Assembly: GCA_963851085.1 (NCBI GenBank)
Contig: CAWKNX010000001.1
Coordinates: 1 to 64,000 of the forward strand
Length of the DNA: 64,000 nt
Reading direction: 5' to 3'
Source: DATFVJ01 sp963851085
GTDB taxonomy: Bacteria; Actinomycetota; Actinomycetes; Streptosporangiales; Streptosporangiaceae
Below are positions 18,415-26,851 of this stretch, piece after piece. The notes under the pieces are model-generated. The model made no database searches. It had not been told where the DNA came from and worked only from the letters and a program-made list of their open reading frames with translations. A program made the position numbers and the translations under genes. Each line of letters begins with the position of its first letter. Within the stretch, counting starts at the first letter, position 1.

Positions 18415-21400
18415 GTGAACTCCGTGGAAGCTTCTCCTCCTAGCGTTGGGCAGCGAACTGGGCGCAGTCGCCTTCGCCGGCGGCTCCGCCGCTTACGGTC
18501 ACGTCTTTACCGGCCATTCGCAAGGCTGCGGAACAGGCGGCACACCCGCCCGGGGCCGCCTCATCGGATTGACAGGAAGCACCACTGGCGTGGCAGCAGC
18601 CCGCTGAAGCGAAGCGTGAGAATCCTCGTTTACGTGGGCGGGCTTCTTTTGGTCGGCGCGCTTGCCTGGGCCGTGGATGCCGTGCTCACGCACCGTTCCT
18701 TCGCCCTGGATAACAGGTGCCAGCAGAGGGCTCTGTCCTGCGGCATACTGGCTAGCTTCCTTGTGCCGGTGCTCACCATCGCGCTCGTATCCGCATTCTT
18801 CCTGCTCGGCCGGCTCTGGTACCTGCGGAGGCGATATCTGCGGAGGGCGCGCACCAAGCCTCAGGATGTGGTGCCGACGGCTGGCAACATCATCGGCGAC
18901 GTCGTTGGCCGTGACGAGCTATGCCGGGTAATGATCGCGGACGTGCGCGACACACACACGCGGCGTCCGCACGTGATCGTCGGAGGGATCGGCACGGGCA
19001 AGACCGCGCTCCTGGTCAGGCTGGCCAAGCTGCTGGCGCACCAGCGCGCTGTGCCGGTGGCTGTCCGGCTGCGGGACGCCCGGGAGACACTTAACTTTCG
19101 TGAACTGGCGCGTGAGAGGTTCATCGCGGATCTTGAGTCCAGCATCCTGTCCGATGATGAGGGCGAAAAGGTTTGGCGGCAGTTGCTCAAGGAGGGCCGG
19201 ATCGTCGTGTTGGCCGACGGGCTGGAGGAGGCCCTGATCGATGACAAGGCGAATGCCGAGCGTGACAATCTCATCCGGCTTGCGATCCGCCAAGCCGGCA
19301 AGGAGAAACTGCCGTTGATCATCGCGTCCCGGCCGCATGATCCACTCCGCGGCACCGAAGCCGCGATTGTCGAACTGGAGCCGTTGAGCGAAGAGGCGGC
19401 GCTGGACTACATCCAGCTCAGGGATTCGATCGAAGACGAACACCGCCTCGACTGGATCGTGGAGACGGCAGATGTGACCGAGGCGCCACTTTACCTGCAG
19501 ATCGCCCACCAGCTCCACCGCGCCGGGTTACTGATGTACCTCTCGGCCAGCCGAGACGATCGGCAACTCGACACCCGCAGCATCGACCGTTCGGAGCTGC
19601 GGGTGCGCCTGCTCACGATCTGGGAAGACGCGCTCATTAAAGGGCACTTTCCACCGGGGGTGGCATTGAAACGCGATGACCGGCTGGCGGCGATCGAGCA
19701 TCTATCCGTGCTGGCATGTATTGGCCTGCGGCAGGACAAGCTCGAGGTCAACCTGGAGGAGTTCGAGGCCCTGCGGAAAAGGGACAAGGACGGTCGGCTC
19801 CTGCCGATCATCGAACAGCCTCCGATCATCCAAGAGGCGCACAAGCGGCTCGCCGCCGCCAGGCATCCTTCCTTCGACGTCCGTCTCGCCGCGACCTGGG
19901 GAACTCAGCTCGAGCTCGTGGAGGCGCGGGAGAACGCCGTGCGTTTCCCGCACTCCATCCTTCAGGCATACCTCGGTTCGTGGCTCATCGGATGTGCCAT
20001 GGCGGATGCCGAGTTCCGGGAGGAGGCACTCAAGAACGCAGGGCGGGAACTGCTCATCGCGCTGGTGATGTACTCAAGGGCCAAGCTGGGCAAGGCAGGC
20101 CCAAGGGGGCTCGCGCGGGCGGACATCGACAGCAGCAGCAGCAGCACGCCTGCTGATCCGATCGACCTGCGCACGCTGTTGCGTGACACCGCGTGCAAGC
20201 GCACCGACGCGAAGGCCCTCAACCTCTACGCCACCGTGCTCGAGATCGACAGCGTGCACCCCGATTGCGAGCATCAGGCCATCGCAGGCGAGATCGCGAA
20301 ACAATGGCAAAAGCTGGCCGAGCGGGATCCGCGGACGCTGGAGCACGCCAAACTCAACCTAGTGCGCCGGTTCGGCGAGGCCGCACGCACCATCACGGAA
20401 CGCCGCCGGACAAATGGCCCCGCCCAGCCCGCGTACCGTCAGCTCTTCGAGATCGGCTGCGGCGAACCGTCCTACGCGGTCCGGCTCACGGTGGCGCAGG
20501 AGATCGGCGCCGGAGGCGACGATGCGCTGGCCGAGCTTCGCGCGAACCTCGGGCCCCCAGCACGCCAGGGCCAGGCGCTGAACCAGGGGAACGGTGCGGC
20601 CCACGCTGCGGACGCTCAGCAGAACCGGAGCGAGACGAGCCCCGCCAACAAGGGGCAGGAGCAGGCAGAGGAAAAAGATGAGGAAACGCAGCGGCAGAAC
20701 ATCATGCGGGCATGGCTGGCGCCTCTGCTCGTGGGATCGGCCAGCGGCGACTCGCGTGCGATCGCCGGCGGCTGGCTGGAGGAATGGCTGGACTTCGTTT
20801 ATGAGCAGAATCGGCTGCCCGACCGGGCACGCGTCGGCCTGTCCCTTGAGATTGCGCTGGCGCAGGGATTCAAGTACGCAGCCAACCGCCGCCGCACCCA
20901 TCCGCAGGCCCGCGACGATGCCCGCACTTACCTGGCCGAGCAGGCAAAAGAAATGCTCGGCGCCTGCCACTTCTGGTTCACCAGGATTACCCTCCTGCAC
21001 GCGCTGACCCTATGGCACCTGCCGGACGGCGCGAACGGGCGGCCCGGTAACGGCCCAGATCCTGACTACAAGGCGCTGGTTGCGCACTGGTGCGGGATGG
21101 ACGGCAGCCGACGGCGGAACCGGTACAAGGAGCACCCATTCGTGGCCGAGACCTGGCGGCTTTGCGTCCGGGCGCTCGAGACCGGGCAGCCGGAGAGGTA
21201 CATCTGGATCGACGAAAGCGGGGTCGTCTCCAGGGTCGGGTCCTGCCCGGCCAGGCCGGGAACGCGGCGCAAACACAACCTGTGGATCCCACCTTCCACG
21301 GGATGGACCGCGCTCAACGCACACGCGCAACAACTCGTGGCAGACGTGCTCCTGCTGCTGAACCTCGCCGAGCGAGGCGGGCCCAGCGACCGCGACCGGA

Positions 21401-21777
21401 GACTTCAGCGCACCAATGAAAACTATCTTCCGCCGTGCATGGCGGAGGACCGGTCCCTGCTCGAGCCGAACCGGCCGCTGGGCATGGCAGGGGACTCCGC
21501 GCCGGGATCCAGCTGCAAGGCCGGGTGCCCGTTCGGCCTCTGCCCCTATCCCCCGAAGGGTTCGCAACATCACCGGCAGGAACTTAGTGAAGCGTTCTGC
21601 CGCAGGCAGCAGCGACTTCTCACACTCTGGCCTTCCCGCCCCCGCACGGCGCCGTGGCAGGAGATGTCAGCCGCACGGCTCAGGCGGTTCTGGCGAGAAC
21701 TCGGGCAACCGGTGTCGCGCACCCAGCTTGAACGCGATAATGCTGACCGAGCCCGGCCCCGCGGTCGCCGTCGATAA
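18415..21777 (+). CDS. membrane-anchored NACHT-type STAND NTPase
   Basis: A 1,120-residue protein; GTG 18,415 follows AGGAGG by 4 bases. It has a basic N-terminus (residues 15-65), then two membrane helices (LVYVGGLLLVGALAWAVDAV ~70-90; ILASFLVPVLTIALVSAFFL ~111-135). The NTPase has Walker A GGIGTGKTAL (~190), Walker B IVVLADGLEEAL (~263) and the sensor-like IIASRPHDP (~302), typical of NACHT proteins. The rest is mostly helical, with a poly-Ser run (~577) and a Cys cluster CKAGCPFGLC near residue 1,032. NACHT STAND proteins are often sensors in anti-phage or signalling pathways. No separate effector is visible unless the N-terminal membrane part acts as one. It lies alone, near Wadjet and HEPN/MNT. 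Confidence 0.75.
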   Translation: MNSVEASPPSVGQRTGRSRLRRRLRRLRSRLYRPFARLRNRRHTRPGPPHRIDRKHHWRGSSPLKRSVRILVYVGGLLLVGALAWAVDAVLTHRSFALDNRCQQRALSCGILASFLVPVLTIALVSAFFLLGRLWYLRRRYLRRARTKPQDVVPTAGNIIGDVVGRDELCRVMIADVRDTHTRRPHVIVGGIGTGKTALLVRLAKLLAHQRAVPVAVRLRDARETLNFRELARERFIADLESSILSDDEGEKVWRQLLKEGRIVVLADGLEEALIDDKANAERDNLIRLAIRQAGKEKLPLIIASRPHDPLRGTEAAIVELEPLSEEAALDYIQLRDSIEDEHRLDWIVETADVTEAPLYLQIAHQLHRAGLLMYLSASRDDRQLDTRSIDRSELRVRLLTIWEDALIKGHFPPGVALKRDDRLAAIEHLSVLACIGLRQDKLEVNLEEFEALRKRDKDGRLLPIIEQPPIIQEAHKRLAAARHPSFDVRLAATWGTQLELVEARENAVRFPHSILQAYLGSWLIGCAMADAEFREEALKNAGRELLIALVMYSRAKLGKAGPRGLARADIDSSSSSTPADPIDLRTLLRDTACKRTDAKALNLYATVLEIDSVHPDCEHQAIAGEIAKQWQKLAERDPRTLEHAKLNLVRRFGEAARTITERRRTNGPAQPAYRQLFEIGCGEPSYAVRLTVAQEIGAGGDDALAELRANLGPPARQGQALNQGNGAAHAADAQQNRSETSPANKGQEQAEEKDEETQRQNIMRAWLAPLLVGSASGDSRAIAGGWLEEWLDFVYEQNRLPDRARVGLSLEIALAQGFKYAANRRRTHPQARDDARTYLAEQAKEMLGACHFWFTRITLLHALTLWHLPDGANGRPGNGPDPDYKALVAHWCGMDGSRRRNRYKEHPFVAETWRLCVRALETGQPERYIWIDESGVVSRVGSCPARPGTRRKHNLWIPPSTGWTALNAHAQQLVADVLLLLNLAERGGPSDRDRRLQRTNENYLPPCMAEDRSLLEPNRPLGMAGDSAPGSSCKAGCPFGLCPYPPKGSQHHRQELSEAFCRRQQRLLTLWPSRPRTAPWQEMSAARLRRFWRELGQPVSRTQLERDNADRARPRGRRR

Positions 21778-22605
21778 CCATTGAGGTGACCAACTCCCCT
21801 GCGCCAAAGCACTGCGCCGCACACGATGTGGCGGGTTGAGGAGGACGAGGCACGACCGCCCTCCTTGATCTCTTCCACTTTGTGTTTGTTCTGCTCAGCT
21901 GGGGTGCCAGGGCCTCGCAAAGTGACGGGTCGTCTGGTTGGTCCGGTTTCGTTCGGCATCTGATGGCCCACTGCAGCATCTTCTCCCGCACCGTCCGCGC
22001 TTGACCAACTGCGCGGCACCATCTCATTCGAGCCCGGCGCGTGTCCGGGGCTGCCAGAGCGTCTGGCGGGGTACGCCAATGCCGCGTGTACCAGCGTCGA
22101 CGCCCCGCCGTCTCCGGACCGGCGGGGCGTTCGCTTGCTGGGCGGGTCAGTTCAAGGCGGGCAGGGCCTCGCCGGCCATTGACCCCGCGGGATACGGCGT
22201 CGCCGAGGATGCCGGCCACGTCTCGAGCATGCGGGCGATCGGTGGGCCGTCCAGGTGATGGGGCGAGCTTTGCTTGTGGCGGCTTCAGCCGGGCCTGAGC
22301 CGGATCCCCCGGTCAGGACGTCTGGGCGTCGCAGATGTTGGTAGCCGCCGGACGCGTGCCCCGTGGCCAGGCGCTTGCTCGCCGACCGGTGTGTGCCATC
22401 GGAGTAGCCTGCTGGAAGCTCCTGGTACGTGATGGGCGGACCGGATCTGGTGTGTTCGCCCCTTTAGGTCAGCGGCCCGGCAGCGCTGCTGCGGCGTGCC
22501 CGCCAGGCGTAATGGGTTGTGCCGAATGATCTACGTGGAAAGCCACGCTAACCAGGGTCAACTCGCGCCGGATGTGCCGAACGTAGTGTGTGTAACATGT
22601 AGTAC
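21778..22605. other. intergenic region without a recognised gene
   Basis: About 830 bp between the NACHT gene and the receiver-domain gene. Overlapping open frames on both strands show no family or convincing start. One strong hairpin is present (22,101-22,129). Confidence 0.5.
22101..22129 (+). terminator. strong GC hairpin
   Basis: CGCCCCGCCG (22,101-22,110) pairs perfectly with 22,120-22,129 across a 9-base loop and is followed by TTCGCTT. The form is typical of actinobacterial factor-independent terminators. The nearest gene upstream on this strand is the NACHT gene, ending 320 bp earlier. Confidence 0.55.
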
Positions 22606-22650
22606 GTGATCACATACTGTCAGTGATCACAAGGGGGATAGTGAGATCAC
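22606..22650. promoter_or_regulatory. repeated GTGATCAC palindromes, operator candidate
   Basis: The 8-bp palindrome GTGATCAC occurs at 22,606-22,613 and again at 22,623-22,630, 17 bp apart, with a third partial copy (GAGATCAC) at 22,643-22,650. The array sits directly upstream of and over the start of the small ORF before the receiver-domain gene. The spacing suits binding of a dimeric regulator on nearly the same helix face. Confidence 0.5.
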
Positions 22651-22832
22651 GCGATGGCGCGCTCGCCTACCCCACCAAGCCACTCGATCTCGCCGAACTC
22701 GGCGCTGCTCGACTCCTTCGCGCCACCTGCTCAGGACCATCAGGCACGCCCGGCGACACCGGAATGAACGTCGCCAGCGGCGTGCGCCGCCCCAGACGGC
22801 TCCCCCAGAGCCAGCAAAGGCTTGGCCCGTGA
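22641..22832 (+). CDS. small ORF coupled to the receiver-domain gene
   Basis: A 63-residue frame beginning GTG 22,641 after AAGGGGGA, ending TGA inside the GTGA that starts the next gene. The early part DGALAYPTKPLDLAELGAAR resembles the C-terminal end of a receiver domain or kinase (compare the usual A-Y-L-T-K-P-L-D). It may therefore be a leftover of a fused or duplicated signalling gene rather than a real peptide. The ribosome site and stop/start overlap support translation. Confidence 0.35.
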   Translation: MRSRDGALAYPTKPLDLAELGAARLLRATCSGPSGTPGDTGMNVASGVRRPRRLPQSQQRLGP

Positions 22833-23197
22833 ACCGCACCGTGCTGTACATCGAGGACAACCCGGACAACATTCACCTAGTCGAACGGATGCTTATGCGG
22901 CGCCCGCAAACCGAGCTCCGCGTGGCCATGAACGCTCACGACGGCATCAAAGCCGCCATAGACGAACGGCCGACGCTGATCCTGCTCGACAATCGTCTTC
23001 CCGACGCGACTGGTGACGAAGTCCTGCGTCAGCTCCGCTCGTCAGAGGCCACGGCCGGTATCCCAGTGATTATCCTCACTGGCGACTCAGGACAGGCGAC
23101 CGCTGACGAATTCCACGCGCTCGGTGCCTCGGAGTTTCTCCCGAAACCGTTCGATATTCACCAATTCATGACCATGATCGACCGCTACCTTCGTTAA
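22829..23197 (+). CDS. single-domain response regulator (receiver domain)
   Basis: A 122-residue CheY/DivK-like receiver starting GTG 22,829. The acidic pair is in YIEDNPDN, the phospho-acceptor Asp in LILLDNRLPDATGDEVLRQL (~residue 53), the Thr in VIILTGDS and the Lys in FLPKPFD. No output domain follows. The wording resembles receivers usually attached to or encoded after hybrid histidine kinases. No kinase is present upstream, so the gene is orphaned unless a kinase was lost. It is followed after 10 bp by the small ORF preceding the amidohydrolase. Confidence 0.88.
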   Translation: MNRTVLYIEDNPDNIHLVERMLMRRPQTELRVAMNAHDGIKAAIDERPTLILLDNRLPDATGDEVLRQLRSSEATAGIPVIILTGDSGQATADEFHALGASEFLPKPFDIHQFMTMIDRYLR

Positions 23198-23207
23198 GCA
23201 TCCGACG

Positions 23208-23381
23208 ATGCAGATCTGGGACCTCGTCGCTGAGCTCACCAGCCACCCGGCAGGCGGCTCCATCGGCCCGGGCCACGGGACGGCGTACCTGCGCCGATTC
23301 GACGTGGGTGCGGGCGAGCGAGGCTGGGCGCGTCGCGTGGCCGATGGGGACCGCGCCCGGGACGGGGGAGGCGTGACATGA
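23208..23381 (+). CDS. 57-residue hypothetical protein overlapping the amidohydrolase start
   Basis: It begins ATG 23,208 (MQIWDLVAELTSHPAGGS) and ends with TGA overlapping the next ATG (ATGA). The C-terminal half is Gly/Arg/Asp-rich. The 4-bp overlap and 10-bp gap from the upstream receiver gene give the look of an operon. No family is recognised; it could be the N-terminal stub of a truncated gene. Confidence 0.4.
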   Translation: MQIWDLVAELTSHPAGGSIGPGHGTAYLRRFDVGAGERGWARRVADGDRARDGGGVT

Positions 23382-24667
23382 ACACGGCGGCTGGAGGGGT
23401 CTTGTTCGATCTGGTGATGCGGAGGTGCCGGCTCGAGGGAAGGCCGGCACTGGCCGACATCGCGGTCTCCTCGGGCGTGATCGCCGAGATCGCCGACCGG
23501 GTGGACGGCGTCGGCAAAGCGGAGCTTGACGTCGACGGCCGGCTGGTGAGCTGCGCCTTTGCGCAGCCGCACATCCACCTGGACAAGGTCGGCACGCTGC
23601 CGCTGCTTGGCGGGAACCGGACTGGGACCCTGGCCGAGGCCATCGACATTCTTCATCGGGTCAAGCGAGGGTCCACACCGGGCGAGGTCGCGCAGCGGGC
23701 CGGGGTGGTCATCCGCCAGGCCGTGCTGTCGGGAACAACCCGGATACGTTCCCATGTCGACGTCGACACCATCGGCGGCCTGACGCCGCTGCGCGGCGTC
23801 CTTCAGGCGGCGCGCGAGCACGCTGATCTGTGCGACATCCAGACCGTCGCGTTCCCGCAGGAGGGGATCATCCGCGACCCTGGGACCGCCGAGCTGATGG
23901 ACGCGGCGATGCGGGAGGGGGCCGACGTGGTGGGCGGCATGCCGCACTGGGAGCGAGACGAACAGGCGGCGCGTGACCACATCGGGGTCTGCATGGACCT
24001 CGCGCAGCGGTACGGCGCCGACGTGGACATGCACATCGACGAGACCGATGACCCCGGTTCCAGGACGCTCGCCATGCTCATCGACGCCACGGTCGACCGC
24101 GGCTGGCAGGGACGGGTCACCGCCGGGCACTGCTGCTCCATGGCGGCCTGGGACGACCAGTACGCGACGGACGTCCTCACCCGGGCAGCGGCAGCCCAGC
24201 TTCGTTTCGTGACCAATCCGGCGACGAACCTGCTCTTGCAGGGCCGGCTCGACCGCGAGCCGAGGCGGCGTGGCATTCCCCGCATCAAGGAGATGCTGGC
24301 CGCCGGGCTGACGGTGGCCTGCGGGCAGGACTGCGTCCAGGACGGCTTCTACCCCTTCGGCGCCGCGGACCAGTTGCAGGTGGCCTTGATCTTGTGCCAT
24401 GCGGCGCAGTTGTCGATCCCGTCCGAGATCGACGCGGCGCTGTCTGCGGTAGGGAGCGCGGCAGCGCTCGTGATGGGTGTCCACGACTACGGGCTCAGGC
24501 CCGGGTACACCGGAGATCTTGTCGTGCTCGACGCCGGCGACCCGCATGAGGCACTGCGCATGCAGGCCGCACGCATGTGGGTCATCAGGCGCGGGTCCGT
24601 CGTGGCCGAGACTCGTACCACCGGCACCCTCCACAGAACTTTGGTGTCGGGTGCAGGTCAGCCGTAG
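23378..24667 (+). CDS. amidohydrolase of the cytosine deaminase / AtzC type
   Basis: A 429-residue metal-dependent hydrolase. The HxH motif is in AQPHIHLDK (~residue 66), a metal His in TAGHCCS (~251) and the catalytic Asp in CGQDCVQDGFYPFG (~328). The early strand-rich region and the C-terminal RPGYTGDLVVLDAGDP complete the small beta-sandwich domain typical of CodA-like enzymes. It should deaminate or remove amines from pyrimidine- or triazine-like rings; the substrate cannot be read from the sequence. The start is coupled to the preceding small ORF by ATGA. Confidence 0.8.
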   Translation: MNTAAGGVLFDLVMRRCRLEGRPALADIAVSSGVIAEIADRVDGVGKAELDVDGRLVSCAFAQPHIHLDKVGTLPLLGGNRTGTLAEAIDILHRVKRGSTPGEVAQRAGVVIRQAVLSGTTRIRSHVDVDTIGGLTPLRGVLQAAREHADLCDIQTVAFPQEGIIRDPGTAELMDAAMREGADVVGGMPHWERDEQAARDHIGVCMDLAQRYGADVDMHIDETDDPGSRTLAMLIDATVDRGWQGRVTAGHCCSMAAWDDQYATDVLTRAAAAQLRFVTNPATNLLLQGRLDREPRRRGIPRIKEMLAAGLTVACGQDCVQDGFYPFGAADQLQVALILCHAAQLSIPSEIDAALSAVGSAAALVMGVHDYGLRPGYTGDLVVLDAGDPHEALRMQAARMWVIRRGSVVAETRTTGTLHRTLVSGAGQP

Positions 24668-24775
24668 CTCAGCCCGGGGTACCAGTCGCCGCGTCCCTGC
24701 GGCGTCAGGTCGAGGATGTTCCAGACAGGGTTCAGCAGGTCCAGGCCCCGCTGGTCGATGTCGCTGCCACGGCTC
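24658..24775 (-). pseudogene. C-terminal remnant of a minus-strand gene
   Basis: Read on the minus strand the sequence gives SRGSDIDQRGLDLLNPVWNI, LDLTPQGRGDWYPGLSYG and a stop. The clean hydrophobic/aromatic pattern and exact end look like a real protein C-terminus. Upstream the frame runs antisense to the SCO4848-type gene and loses sense, so only the tail remains. I do not recognise the family. Confidence 0.35.
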
Positions 24776-24871
24776 GTGGCCGCAGGTCGACGGCCCCCGC
24801 GCACGTGGCCGCACACTTCGGGTGCCCCCGATGCCGGCGGCCGCCCGGCGGGCGCGCACAATGGTCCGGTT

Positions 24872-25168
24872 ATGAGACTCTCCAGGCCGGCCTCGCTGTT
24901 CCTGCTCGCCTTCGGCGTGTGGACGTGGGTCATCTGGCCGACGTTCATCCGCAACATCTGGAAGGACCCCCGGTCCTTCCATCACGGCGCCACCGGCTTC
25001 CTGCTCGTGCACGTCGCGCTCGCGGTTGTCTCGACCATCGCCGGCACGGCAATCGGCTGGCTCGGCTGGCGTGGCCTGCGCGCGAGCGGGCGTCGGCGAA
25101 GAGCGCAAGCAGCGCAAGCAGCGCAAGCAGCGCGGGAACGCGACGGCTCGGCCGGCACCAGGCTCTGA
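24872..25168 (+). CDS. SCO4848-family small membrane protein
   Basis: A 98-residue protein with two membrane helices (FLLAFGVWTWVIWPTFIRNI and LLVHVALAVVSTIAGTAIGW) separated by WKDPRSFHHGATG, the pattern of the SCO4848 family found across actinomycetes. ATG 24,872 is chosen because it begins the conserved part. The basic tail contains an Ala-Gln-Ala run from a 9-bp repeat (GCAAGCAGC, about 25,106-25,133). The role is unknown; it is a cytoplasmic membrane protein. Confidence 0.75.
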   Translation: MRLSRPASLFLLAFGVWTWVIWPTFIRNIWKDPRSFHHGATGFLLVHVALAVVSTIAGTAIGWLGWRGLRASGRRRRAQAAQAAQAARERDGSAGTRL

Positions 25169-25241
25169 CAAACGGCATTCCCCGCCAGGCGCGAAAGCCC
25201 GGTCCCGCCGGAATGTCACTGTCCGTCCATACCATCGGCGC

Positions 25242-26165
25242 ATGTCCACCGGCCCGTTCCGCGACGAATCGTCCCGAACGGCTGCGTGGCGTGACGCGGC
25301 CAGCCCCGCCGCTTCCCGCCCGGGCGGGGCGCGCGGAAGGCGCCTGCGCGGCGGCTGTCGTCAGTACCCGCCTTCCGTGGGCCACGGCGGCGCGGCCGAG
25401 GCCAGCCCGGGCTGGCGCAGGCTGCGTGGTGCGGTGGCCGCGCAGGAGTGCTGGCTGCATCCGCCATTGCCGCCTGGTCCCGGGGTGTGCGCGGCGTGCA
25501 GAGGACCGGCTCGCCCGGATTACCTGCACTGCTTTCACTGTGGCCTGCACGCGGAGAGCGCGCCAGGCCTGCTCGCGGACGCGGTTGTGCCTGTCTCGTA
25601 CGCGGTGAAGGGAGACAGGCTCGCGCACGACCTGTGGATCTACAAATCCGCGTTGGCGGACGCGGGACCCGCGCGGGCAGCACTGCTCGCGCTGCTGCTG
25701 GTGTTCCTGCGCGATCACTGCGCCTGTGCCTGGCGGCTGGCGGGTGGCGGCGCGCCGACGCACGTGGCCGTCGTGCCGAGCACCCGTGGGCGCCGTGGAC
25801 CCCACCCGCTCCAGGCGCTGGCCGCACCGGCCCTCGCCCTGCCGTGGGCAGGCCTGGCGCTGGCCGCGCGGCCGGACCCGCCGGACCCGGACGACCGCGA
25901 CCTGAGCCTGGATCTGTTCACCGCGCGGCGGCAGTTGTCTCACGCGCAGGTCCTGCTGCTCGACGACACCTGGACCACAGGGTCACGCGCCCAGTCCGCG
26001 GCGGCCGCGCTCAAACTGGCCGGCGCCGCGCGCGTGGTGGTCGTGGTGCTCGGCAGGCACCTCGGAAGGCTGGATAGCGGAATGGAATCGTTCAGTATCC
26101 TGCTGCGGGACCGCCGTTACCGCGCGTCGGCGGACGGCCTACTGCGGCCGTGCCCCGCGGGCTGA
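25242..26165 (+). CDS. ComF-like phosphoribosyltransferase-fold protein
   Basis: About 307 residues from ATG 25,242; GTG 25,488 is a later possibility because the first ~80 residues are low-complexity. A Cys-rich start (CAACRGPARPDYLHCFHCGL, residues ~85-104) suggests a zinc knuckle. The C-terminal half has the PRPP-binding loop VLLLDDTWTTGSRAQSAAAA (~240-260) of type I phosphoribosyltransferases. The layout (zinc knuckle, helical linker, PRTase loop) is that of ComF/amidophosphoribosyltransferase-like proteins. The actual substrate is unknown; in competent bacteria ComF aids DNA uptake. Its 3' end overlaps a convergent small gene by 27 bp. Confidence 0.65.
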   Translation: MSTGPFRDESSRTAAWRDAASPAASRPGGARGRRLRGGCRQYPPSVGHGGAAEASPGWRRLRGAVAAQECWLHPPLPPGPGVCAACRGPARPDYLHCFHCGLHAESAPGLLADAVVPVSYAVKGDRLAHDLWIYKSALADAGPARAALLALLLVFLRDHCACAWRLAGGGAPTHVAVVPSTRGRRGPHPLQALAAPALALPWAGLALAARPDPPDPDDRDLSLDLFTARRQLSHAQVLLLDDTWTTGSRAQSAAAALKLAGAARVVVVVLGRHLGRLDSGMESFSILLRDRRYRASADGLLRPCPAG

Positions 26166-26276
26166 TTCCTCGGCGGCGAGCTGTGCCATCTGCCGCTGGT
26201 AGTCGCGCTGGCTGAGCTGTCCGGCCAGCAGCAGCGCCGCCAGCACCGGCTCAGCGTCCCGCGCGCCGAAGGACAT
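26139..26276 (-). CDS. small SHOCT-like protein
   Basis: A 45-residue protein from ATG 26,276: VLAALLLAGQLSQRDYQRQM then AQLAAEES. The pattern (hydrophobic helix, turn, YQ/ER-rich helix) resembles the SHOCT-type short C-terminal domains. The frame is open further upstream to 26,402 without a better start. It converges on and slightly overlaps the phosphoribosyltransferase-like gene. Function is unknown. Confidence 0.4.
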   Translation of the reverse strand: MSFGARDAEPVLAALLLAGQLSQRDYQRQMAQLAAEESARGARPQ

Positions 26277-26322
26277 GGTCGCCGGTAGCGGTGCAGGCCC
26301 CGCCGTCAGCGCGGTCCAGGCA

Positions 26323-26463
26323 TCAGTGGGTGTCCCAGGCCTGCTCGCGTAGCCAAGGGAAACGGAAACGCCGGACAGACCGCAATGGTGCGGCCGTGTC
26401 ACCGAAGGTCATGATCGCAGCGATGACGATCGTGAGCAGGACGAGAACGACAATCAGCGCCAT
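26323..26463 (-). CDS. small single-span membrane protein
   Basis: A 46-residue protein from ATG 26,463, preceded on its strand by GGGGGG at a suitable distance. It has one membrane helix (ALIVVLVLLTIVIAAIMTFG) and a basic, aromatic tail (RSVRRFRFPWLREQ). It lies in line with the small SHOCT-like gene downstream on the same strand. No family is recognised. Confidence 0.4.
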   Translation of the reverse strand: MALIVVLVLLTIVIAAIMTFGDTAAPLRSVRRFRFPWLREQAWDTH

Positions 26464-26851
26464 CGTCGTCACCCCCCGGGGGCCATACCTTGCGCTCAAT
26501 GCCCACCAGGTTCCCCGGCCGCGGCCCCGCTTGTGCAGAGGCGTTCGTCCCATGTCTCAGCCCCCGTTTGAGAGCCTGCACCCCGTCGCGCCCGGCCCGG
26601 CGGCGGAGCATGGTTCTCGGACAGGCTTTACCGCGTGCGGGCCCGGGCGGCGGGCGAATGCCACCGCGGCGCATACGTTTCGTGCCAACCGCGGATGGGT
26701 GAAACGTTTCCCGGCGTGCTTTGTCCTCGATGCTGCCCGTCCACACACTCTCAGCCAGTGCGGGACCTTCGACCCTAACGAGCGGGTACTTGGTCGCGCC
26801 ACTCTTACCCAACATGCAGGAGGGGTCCGGCCTGCGAGGGAGGTGACGGCT
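26464..26851. other. intergenic region between divergent small genes
   Basis: About 390 bp without a supported gene. GGGTAC at ~26,784 resembles the -10 element of SigB-type stress promoters and would serve the STAS gene, but no convincing -35 partner is seen. Confidence 0.3.

Noticed and set aside
22101..22129. Terminator of an RNA gene
   Set aside because: No tRNA, tmRNA or other RNA gene could be folded or recognised in the bases before the hairpin.
23087..25249. 720-codon frame antisense to the amidohydrolase
   Set aside because: Shadow frame with biased composition; only its possible unrelated neighbour tail at 24,658-24,775 in another frame looked protein-like.
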